Part shown: piece by piece, positions 24,030 through 32,034 of the stretch
Layout of the letters: each line of letters begins with the position of its first letter
Numbering within the stretch: the first letter of the stretch is position 1
Source: Silene noctiflora
Taxonomy: Eukaryota > Streptophyta > Magnoliopsida > Caryophyllales > Caryophyllaceae
Length of the DNA: 32,034 bases
NCBI GenBank assembly: GCA_009801015.1
Contig: VHZZ01000012.1
Location: 505,803 to 537,836 of the forward strand
Reading direction: 5' to 3'
Translations under genes and position numbers: made by a program
Notes under the pieces: model-generated
Database searches by the model: none
What the model was told of the DNA's origin: nothing
What the model saw: only the letters and a program-made list of their open reading frames with translations

Positions 24030-27000
24030 ATGCTTCGTCATCTCAGATGGTTAATTGATTTTACTCAGAGAAACTTAACTGTCAAGAGATTGGCCAATGC
24101 GGAGCTTAGACCGTTTAGGCCGGCTATGTTGGATACATACCATGAGATTGCTGTTTACATTCACCGGTTTCACAATCTTGATCTTTTCCAACAAGGGTAA
24201 TATTTCCCGTAACTCAGTGTAATCCCATTAATTTGTTTGGTCACTAGATTTAGATATCGATTCCACTGAGATTAATTATGTGATGATAATAATATGAGTG
24301 TAAATTTCTGTGGCATAGATGGTACCAAATTAAGATCACTATGAAATGGGAAGATGGAGACAACACCGTTGTTGGAATTCCATCAAAAGTTGTACAATAC
24401 GAAGGTATTTCTCCTTTATAAGTTGATTTTGAATGATTTTTCGTTACATGCTTAATCAGCTTGTAATTACGATACTCTCTGTTTCTTGCAGCTCCAAATA
24501 CAGGTTCTTCTGATAGTTATGGAGTTTGGAGGATAGACGATGCAGATAATAGTTTTGCAACTCAACCCTTTAAGATCAGATATGCTAGACAAGATGTTCC
24601 GCTTTCAGTCATGATTGCTTTTAATGTATCCCTTTCCAACCGTGAGGTACCCTGAGATGTCCAGTATGATTTGTGATTTTTTTTGTAATTCTTTTCGTTT
24701 AGTTTTTTTTTTTTTTTTCCTGGTCTAATAGATGTCTAATAAGTTGATAGGCCAAAGATCTTCAGTTACAGATCACTATATATTATCAAATGAATAGGAC
24801 CATATTTTCTTCGAGATTGTGAGATTTGACATTATTTTGGAAATGGTTGGACTGATGCCCAGTTTATTTGGGAGCTGAAAGGACCCAGTAACGCATATGT
24901 GATCAAACATAGTACTCCCTCCGTCCCTGTCATTTGTTTACCTATAATTTTGTTTGGGTGTCTCGTTCATTTGTTTACCTTTCTATATTGGGAATGATTT
25001 TGATGAGTAATTTGATCACCCGTATGTCTCATTGTCCACTTGTCATCCAATATGAATAACCACAAATGGTCCCCTTCCCTTTCCTCTATCTTTGTACCAA
25101 AAAGAAAGGTAAACAAATGACTGGGACAGAGGGAGTACTATCTTGTGCTTGGTTCCCCAGTCTCCAACTGTGTGTCAATCCTCTTGCCTGTCCAAAAGCA
25201 AGTAATTCACACTGTTTTGTTTATGATGGTTCATGAAAACTATAAATATAATTTTCAATTTCCCATTCCTTCTACATTGGAGTTGCTTAAGATTCTTGGA
25301 AGATGTGATTCAGGATGCTAAACTTTTATCCGTTTCTGTTCAGCTATAAAACTGTATCAACCCCGTATCAAAAAATGTGTAATCTAAACTCTAAAATTAG
25401 GGGTATTGGAACTTGAAAAATGATATGCCTAGAATTCTGTGGTTCATGTATATATCTGACATACAATGAAAATGGTTGGAAGATATTTTGACTAGCTATT
25501 GATCTTGGTTCTTGACTGGCTGTTCTGTATATCTTATTTTTAAGGTGTTGGTGATGGTGTTTTTCAAGATTCAGAAATTCTTGTATACTTGTATTGATCT
25601 GTTCACTGTAATGAGATTTGGTTTGTGTAGGTCCCCTCCAAGTCTGGCGTTATTATCAAGTTTGAGCTCTTGTATGCTTCTTTCTTAGAGAAAGGGTCAG
25701 TTGGCAGTAATTATTTTCTTTGCCTATGTGTGCTTATAAAAGTTGAAACTGGCCTGTGCTTGTGCCTTTCGAATTTTGAGCAATAAGTTGTGGTATATCA
25801 TGAACAGGTCCGAGTTGCAAGATTCACTGAGTACCCTTCCTACTGCTTCCCATGAATTCCGTGTTCCACCGAGAGCTCTTCTGGGACTACATGCTTACTG
25901 CCCTATACTTTTTGATGCCTTCCATTCGGTGCTTGTAGATACCAGTATCCATATTAGCTTACTGAAGTCAGTTGCACATAATATCACAAAGAAGGCACCC
26001 AGGTTTATCACTGTTCTCAAATCTCAATTACTTATGTCTACTACTGGTAAAATGTTGTGTCTGACAGACGGTGTGATTTTATTCAGCATGTCTTTCAATG
26101 TTGAAAGGGTTGATGGTAAATTTGTCGGCAAATCAAAGAAAGTAAGTTTTCTTCTTTCATTTGTTCAGATTCAACAACAGGCTCTGATGTTGTTGTTGTT
26201 GTATTTGTTCAGATTCAACAATTACCCCACGTTTTATTTTATACCATGTCAAATCTTTGGCCTAATTTCATGCTGTTTGGTTTTGTTGTTTCTAAATTAT
26301 ATAGTGATTATTTTTTACTTCCGTTTGGTTTAGTGTCATCTTATCTAAAAATACCTTTTGGTGCATGATGAATGCTTCATTGTGTCACTCATTAGTTAAA
26401 ATGCGAGGTCTAGGATTTATAGTATACTATCCTATTTACTTGCTTTTGATTTTTTTTATAGCTCATTTTTTTTTTACATTTACTGTGTGATCTACTCGAT
26501 ATGGCTTTGCCCTAGATCAGTTGTGTGTTTTCTTCGTCGCTTCTGTTTCCTAACAAACTGGTAGATATGGCTTCCTGATTACCTTTTACATTCTATTGGT
26601 TAGAGATCAGATAAAGTGGAAAAGGAGGTCTCACTTGTCAAAGCATTATTAACGGCGCGTGACATTCTCTTGGAAGAGGCACAGAATCTCAGTAAAGCAA
26701 TTGATCAAAGTATTGACCTCAATAATTTCATTTCCCAGCTAGATGACTCGAAAATGTTTGGTTCTCTAATTCCAGTGGATGTGTCTTCAACTGAAACTGA
26801 TAATCAAAGACCAGAATCAGCTGAATTCCGAAGTAGCAATGAGGTCTTTTTTCTAACTATCTAATTCTAAGATCCTAAAAACTTTGGGAACCATTAGAGA
26901 AAACAATATTTTTTCTTTCGCAATGACTGTTTTAATCCTTTTGTTTTAGCCTTAAAATGTGCAATCTATTATCTCCTGTATTGGATCAAAGTATCTATTT

Positions 27001-30000
27001 TCGCTTTAATATTTTAGTGTTTCATAATGTTGAACAGAAGGCAAAAACATTTCGGGACTTCCGGAGTAATGGAGTGCTTCTGTCCTTATCTAAGGACTGT
27101 TTACTTTGGTCTGCACATATAATTGGGAATCAAATTCACACATTATGGAATGTGTTTCTGAACTTCCACAGGTTAGTTCTGCTGTCTTTACCTATGAATT
27201 AAAACGTTTCCATTAGAGCTTTACAAATGTCAGTATAGATTGTTTACTTCGCATTTAGGATTATCGTCTGCAAGAAGGTTTTTTTTTTTCCTGCCTGAAG
27301 TTTTTCCTTAGAGCTATGAGGCTGTGAAGGACACTGGCCTAATTTACCAATGGGTCTTTTTAATTGTTCCATCTACATGATGTAAACCGTATAAATGCAT
27401 TTTGAAGCAAATCTGTTCTCTTGAAATATCGGTTTTCCTTCTGGACTAGATTAAAAACTATCGCGTGATTGTGGTTGTTGTATATCTTGTAAGATGCTCT
27501 GTGATTTAAAAGTAAAGGTCTAGCTCACTTGTGTTGCATATATAATTTCAGGGCTAACAAATCTAAGATTACGGAATATTTGCGGGAGTCCTGGGCAAAT
27601 GATCGAAAAACGGAGTGGTCCATATGGATGGTACATTCTAAAGTTGAGATGCCCCATCATTACATCAGCAGCAGAGGTGACGAGACTTCGCACCATGGTG
27701 GGCTACGAGGGAAAGTTTCAGTACTAAGAAAGCTGATTGATGATGTAATTAGCTCTGAATCACATTACATGCCACGTTTGTATTACACACTTTTCAGGTC
27801 TACTGCTATCAGTGTTGTAGAATGTTCTGCAGTAAACATTTAACACCATCTCACTGTAACTTTTCAGCCCTCTCAAGCTGCAGCGACGCGTGCTGAGCAA
27901 CATCGTCGAAGTATTGCTCAAATGAGTGTGGGTGCTTCTATTACTCTCAGAAAATACCTTTGAAATTTATGTACTTGATGGCTGCATGTAAACTGAGATT
28001 AATGCTTTACATTGGATTGCAGATCAACGGTCGTTCAATTCAAGACTTGCAGATGTTTGGAGATCCTTCGAATGTTCCTGTTGTAATTGTAGAACGCATT
28101 ATCAATGCTCCAAGACGTACCTGCGGTGATGTATCATACTTTGGCCACCCCGATCAGAAATCTAACTTGCTCACAGAACTTAAAACTACGAGTAAGGTGT
28201 CTGGTGCTGACCAGCAAGTAAATGGCCGTGTTTTGAAGATCGTTGTCTTTGTGCATGGCTTTCAAGTATGTTCTTAGGACTGAATTAAGCTAATTCTTTT
28301 ATCTTTTGGATTGGGGGGGAAAGTGTGGAAGGTTATTTAAGTTGCCATGTTTTCAGTTAATTGTATTTATAGTCATTTATTTACACAGCCTATGATCTCT
28401 AAAAGTCTAAATTTGGACTAAAGGTTTAACTTCTTTTTACTCACTTAGTAAAACATACATCTGATAACTGAGTGCATCCTGCATTCCTTCCTTTATTGCA
28501 GCATTTTTGCCTTTGGTGGGCTAGATAAACACAATAGCCGGAGATTTATCTTCTTGTCATCTTCCTAACTCCTCCCAGCCATATATACAGTTGCAAAATA
28601 ATGAATTGGGTTTTATAATGAATTGGGTTTTATAGTCTACTAGTCTAGATCCCGCGCAATACATGCGCGGCATATATAGAAATTTTACATTTTAGTGTAT
28701 TCCTTGTAGAATTTTAATTGGTACCTCATTAATTTTCATATTTCACATCATTGTATTTTAGTTTGAGAAAAAAATTGATCTCAAAACTAATTAACAGAAA
28801 ATATCATGAAATATGTATTTTAAGGAAAATATTGTTTATAGCTCAAAGATACTCATTTCATTATATAAATTTTATCAAATTATAATAATTTTTTTTTTTT
28901 TTTTTTTTTTGTTGTTGTTGCAAAGTTGGTAATAACAGTTTATAGCTTAGTTTTATACATAATAAGTATTCGTCAAATCACTCTGTTAATAGCACAAATG
29001 AAAGATTTAGCAATTTGTAGTTCTTAATTGGGATAATTCACGTGGTGCCCCCGAGGTTTGGCTTAATTCACGTGGTACCCCTGCTTTTAAGAATGTGCAC
29101 ATGGTACCCCTGAACTTTCATTTTAGTGCACCATCTGCCCTTTTCCATTAGCGCTGTCAAATATTAAACGGCAGCAGNTTTATTGACTTGTTGACCTATT
29201 TTGGGGGNAAAGTTAGTTAAAGCCCAACAACCTTTGAATATATCCAACTAACTAAAATCTGCAACTAACTACAACTAACTAATATGACTTTCACCCAATA
29301 CCCCTGAAGTTTAAGATTTGTGCACCAAATACCCCTGAGTTTTTCAAATTGTGCACGAAATGCCCCTGTTACCAGAAAGGACCTGTAACAGCTAGAAGTA
29401 GTCGTTGGACTGGAGTTATTGCATATAAAGAGAGTTGATGTTAAAATTGAGAGCAAAAACGCATTCCTACTATAATAATGCAATCATCTAATTTAAGATC
29501 TAATTTAAAAATGGTGCAAATAGATTTTCTGCGTTGAATTTATTAGCAGTTGGGCAATTTTGGGTAAATTGAGTTGGTGTTGAATTTGTTTGAGTTTCAG
29601 GGACAGTTTCGGGTATGGTGGTGGTTGGACTTTTAGGAGCAGTTTCATGCTCAAATGAGTATTTCTTTGAGGAGTTGGATTGCTGTTTCTTTGAGGAGTT
29701 GGATTGTTGTTTCTTTGAGGAGGGTTGGGTTGGTGTTTCTTTGAGGAGTTGGGGTGATGTGTTCTGGAGGTTCAGGGTTGGTTTTTTTGTTGACCTTTGT
29801 TTTGCTAAATCAGCCAACTCTTGAGACTCATAGACTCTAGTATAAATAGTCTCATTTGTCTCCACATCCATAATAGGTACTTCAATTGCCAAAGGTTCAA
29901 CTAAGAAACCTTCACTCTCCACTCTGTTTTTCTCCATCCTTTCCTTCTCCTTCTCCTTCTGCATCTCCTTCCTCTGTTCTTCCATCATTCTTGCCTTTTT

Positions 30001-32034
30001 TATTTCAGCCACTAACCCAAACTCCTTAATTGGCTTATTTGTGTCCTCAATCCATACCTCAATTGTATCATAGCTTTCATAATCCCAAAACATCTTCAGT
30101 AAATCCCCATCATCCTTAATGTATATTTTAGAATCATTTCTCCCTCTATAATATATATCATAGGCAGAGGGCAGTAATAGTTGTTGTTTCTCGGCAACAA
30201 CCCCAAGATCAGCAATTACATCTAGTAATTGTATGAAATCCACATCATAAATAGCATAATCAAATGGTTTCTCTTTGTAGTGACATTGCAACTAAAACAC
30301 AGCTTTCATCCTACCATTTTAAACTGAGCATTACTTAATTACAGTCAAGTAAAACCCTAACCTAATTATTTCAAAATTACTTAATAATTGACAAAATCAA
30401 TCCAAAATTCTATTTTGATGAAAGGGATAACATTGATCAGAAAAACGAACAAATACCCTAATTATTGAATTGAAAAATCATAAAACCACAACAAAAACCC
30501 TAATTAAAAATCACAAAACAACAATTATCTACATGCAAATAAAACCATTCACCAAAAAGCTCATTTGGGTATGAGTTAATCACAAAACAAAAATAAAAAG
30601 ATACAAATCAACTAATTTTAAGCAAAAAAAAAGCAACAAAAAGAAAAAAGATGAAGCTGATTAATTACTTGGAATACTGTAACGATGAAGATGTGATCAA
30701 AATGAAGACGATTTGGGGTTTTTTAGGGTTGATGTGATTGATTGTTGAGGAGTGGAGGATAATCGTCAAAGGTTATGGGGAAGTGAGAGTGGTGTACATT
30801 TTTTAATTTGTTTGTGACTGAAATGAGGGGAAAAGAAGTTAGGTTGAGGGGGGAAAATGGGGGAAATGAGTTAGGTGATGAGAAGATAAACGGCGTTATA
30901 ACGGAATAAAAAGTAAGGGTAGATGGTGCACTAAAATAAAAGTTCAAGGGTACCATGTGCACATTCTTAAAAGCAGGGGTACCACGTGAATTAAGCCAAA
31001 CCTCAGGGGTACCACGTGAATTATCCCTTCTTAATTTTATACCTATTTTATTTGCTTTTAATTAGTAGAGTTATTGAAAGATTATAATTTGATGATAAGA
31101 CTATTATTTTTTAATGAAAGGATTAATTTAATAAAAGAAACATTTATTTCCATATTTGAGTGGGTGCTCTTTGGCTTTAGGATACCTATTCTCTTAGTAT
31201 ATAGAGGATTGGTGTCAGTCCATTGCATTTTCACCTCACCTTGACGCAGACCATATGAACAAGGAGCCTAGTGAGCAAATTTTTGTTACTATAGTACTTG
31301 CGATTTAAAGTTGAATACTTCAGTTGGGATTGTTTATTGTTTAGAATTTTCTTCAGGTGTTATTCACATACCTTTATGAAAGCACTATTTCTCACATGAG
31401 ACGGTCTAATGATAATCTTATCATGAGACTTCTGACAATATTGGTAGTTTTTTTATTCAACTTTTTACGTTTCATATTTTGTTAGTTTTTAGTGTGTTGC
31501 ATGATTTGCCTCACATTCTGTTAATGTGCGATGGTTTTTAAGGAAACTTACTCTTATGAAAGATTCCTAGTAAAATTGTCCAGTTAAGCTAGAATGGTCA
31601 TTTTGGATGGTTTGCAGTTGATTTTGTGTTGCTGATAATAGATGTTTGGCTTAAATTTTGCGAGCTCACGGAATTTATATGCGGGCATGTGAGACCAACC
31701 CATTAACAATGTAATACTATGATTAAACAAGGAATATATACGGATTTAGGGTGGTGTCAAATGTGAGACCGTTCTATACAAGACTCACTGTTGCAAACTA
31801 TTTTTCCTTATTTTACTCAATTAATGATCCACGCTGTGCAGGGACATCATTTGGATCTGCGACTTGTTCGTAACCAATGGCTTCTAATTGATCCAAAGGT
31901 CGAATTTCTTATGTCTGAAGCAAATGAAGATAAAACATCTGGTGACTTCAGAGAAATGGGAAACCGGCTAGCAAAGGAAGTCGTGTCATTCGTTAAGAAG
32001 AAAATGGACAAATATTCGAGATCTGGATGCTTAA
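24030..32034 (+). CDS. FAM135/ZW18-like putative serine esterase (3' end beyond window)
   Basis: Twelve exons are visible: 24030-24196, 24319-24404, 24492-24646, 25631-25695, 25808-26002, 26087-26141, 26604-26843, 27038-27171, 27552-27744, 27868-27927, 28023-28265 and 31842-32034, all in frame, giving 595 codons. The N-terminal DUF3657-type domain includes EIAVYIHRFHNLDLFQQGWY, KWEDGDNTVVGIPSKVVQYE and DSYGVWRIDD. A helical middle part contains SLVKALLTARDILLEEAQNL. The DUF676 alpha/beta-hydrolase region opens with IVVFVHGFQGHHLDLRLVRN and NRLAKEVVSFVKKKMDKYS. The nucleophile Ser (GHSIG-type elbow) would lie beyond 32034. Arabidopsis ZW18 (At1g58350) belongs to this family; substrate and physiological role are not established as far as I know. 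The 84-bp intron at 26003-26086 is optional by frame. The 3576-bp intron at 28266-31841 contains nested transposons. Confidence 0.9.
24913..25137. mobile_element. Stowaway-like (Tc1/mariner) MITE
   Basis: The ends CTCCCTCCGTCCCTGTCATT and the inverted AATGACTGGGACAGAGGGAG (allowing for small mismatches) extend to about 29 bp of terminal inversion. They are flanked by TA on both sides (24913-24914 and 25136-25137), the Stowaway target duplication. The element body is 221 bp and sits in the intron 24647-25630 of the FAM135-like gene. Confidence 0.88.
29030..31027 (-). mobile_element. Mutator-like element (MULE) with long TIRs and 9-bp target duplication
   Basis: The left TIR (29030-29142, starting GGGATAATTCACGTGG) and right TIR (30915-31027) are inverted copies with about 5 mismatches in 113 bp by eye. 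TTCTTAATT is repeated exactly at 29021-29029 and 31028-31036, the 9-bp duplication typical of Mutator. Within each TIR, CACGTGGTACCCCTG-like phrases recur two or three times. The interior carries one minus-strand ORF and a leader-like stretch (about 30600-30760), but no transposase, so the element depends on another source. Two N bases (29178, 29208) lie inside. Confidence 0.9.
29500..30291 (-). CDS. MULE-carried ORF with probable PB1-like N-terminal domain, no transposase
   Basis: 263 residues run from MQCHYKEKPFDYAIYDVDF to a stop. Residues 1-90 (DFIQLLDVIADLGVV, YDIYYRGRNDSKIYIKDDGD, IEVWIED) resemble the PB1-like domain found at the N-terminus of many plant MULE transposases. A Lys/Glu/Met-rich charged segment (about 95-125) and a Ser/Lys/Gln-rich tail with a doubled SSKKQQSN unit follow. 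The zinc-finger, DDE core and SWIM domains of a full MURA protein are absent. Upstream on the minus strand, GTGTTTTAG lies just before the ATG and could be a splice acceptor, so a non-coding or short coding first exon near 30650 is possible. It is probably a truncated transposase gene; the domain match is from memory of the family. Confidence 0.6.
   Translation of the reverse strand: MQCHYKEKPFDYAIYDVDFIQLLDVIADLGVVAEKQQLLLPSAYDIYYRGRNDSKIYIKDDGDLLKMFWDYESYDTIEVWIEDTNKPIKEFGLVAEIKKARMMEEQRKEMQKEKEKERMEKNRVESEGFLVEPLAIEVPIMDVETNETIYTRVYESQELADLAKQRSTKKPTLNLQNTSPQLLKETPTQPSSKKQQSNSSKKQQSNSSKKYSFEHETAPKSPTTTIPETVPETQTNSTPTQFTQNCPTANKFNAENLFAPFLN

Larger units (their letters stand above)
28640..31208 (-). 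mobile_element. Non-autonomous Helitron, interrupted by a Mutator-like element
   Basis: Read on the minus strand, the element starts TCCTCTATATACTAAGAG at 31208, preceded by A (31209). It ends CTAG at 28640, followed by T (28639), the usual A/T insertion dinucleotide. Eleven or so bases before the 3' end is a perfect hairpin CCGCGCA-TGTAT-TGCGCGG (28670-28652), the Helitron terminator signature. Removing the inserted Mutator-like element and one target copy leaves about 560 bp with no Rep/helicase coding. The flank at 28598-28631 has a 17-bp tandem double (ataatgaattgggtttt). Confidence 0.72.

Noticed and set aside
26159-26222. Direct repeat of tttgttcagattcaacaa in a FAM135-like intron
   Set aside because: A simple local duplication about 45 bp apart with no further structure.
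30723-30962. 79-codon open frame overlapping the right TIR of the MULE
   Set aside because: It is in low-complexity TIR-adjacent sequence with no recognisable domain.
31404-31429. 26-bp imperfect palindrome GTCTAATGATAA/TTATCATGAGAC
   Set aside because: Short and similar to the gagacggtctc fragments scattered in the window; probably a relic of a common repeat, not a specific signal.

Overview
This is plant nuclear DNA, almost certainly from a eudicot. The genes are split by AT-rich GT-AG introns, and the recognisable proteins match plant families closely. Plant transposon families sit in the introns and intergenic gaps: Stowaway-like, hAT-like, Mutator-like and Helitron. Several short degenerate 'gagacggtctc'-type fragments hint at Caryophyllales (a spinach, beet or quinoa relative), but that is a weak inference. 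Two isolated N bases (29178 and 29208) show a draft assembly.

Layout, left to right. (1) 1907-4239, plus strand: a C48/Ulp1-type SUMO-protease-like gene whose 5' coding end is not resolved. (2) 5232-7969, plus: a complete five-exon, tail-anchored ubiquitin-conjugating enzyme of the UBC32/UBE2J (ERAD) class. (3) 9196-11450, plus: a complete four-exon nascent-polypeptide-associated complex alpha subunit. (4) 11819-13080, minus: a complete four-exon secreted class III peroxidase, converging on the NAC-alpha gene. (5) 13892-19340, minus: a five-exon gene for a plant-type 1133-residue protein of unknown function with three copies of a short [ML]AR[YF]xxxxSR motif; its leader intron carries a minisatellite and a palindromic element. 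(6) 24030 to the right edge, plus: the first 595 codons of a FAM135/ZW18-like putative serine esterase, cut by the window just after its DUF676 region starts. Its 5' UTR exon and leader intron occupy about 22.65-24.03 kb.

The genes do not form a pathway. Two of them (Ulp1-like and UBC32-like) handle ubiquitin or ubiquitin-like modifiers, and a third (NAC-alpha) acts in protein biogenesis, but their proximity is probably incidental.

The richest non-genic structure is in the 3.6 kb intron at 28266-31841 of the last gene. A minus-strand Helitron (28640-31208) has been split by a roughly 2.0 kb Mutator-like element (29030-31027). The Mutator-like element has inverted repeats of about 113 bp and a perfect 9-bp target duplication (TTCTTAATT), and carries one ORF without a transposase. 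Other non-coding structure: three diverged copies of one small TIR element family inside introns of two different genes, a Stowaway-like MITE with TA target duplication, three hAT-like elements, a possible 84-bp exitron in the FAM135-like gene, and promoter motif clusters ahead of the UBC32-like and NAC-alpha genes. I found no wholly new multi-gene system. The best candidates for novelty are the unknown 1133-residue protein and the nested transposon intron.

All exon boundaries were read by eye from splice consensus and reading-frame continuity; no alignment or search was run.
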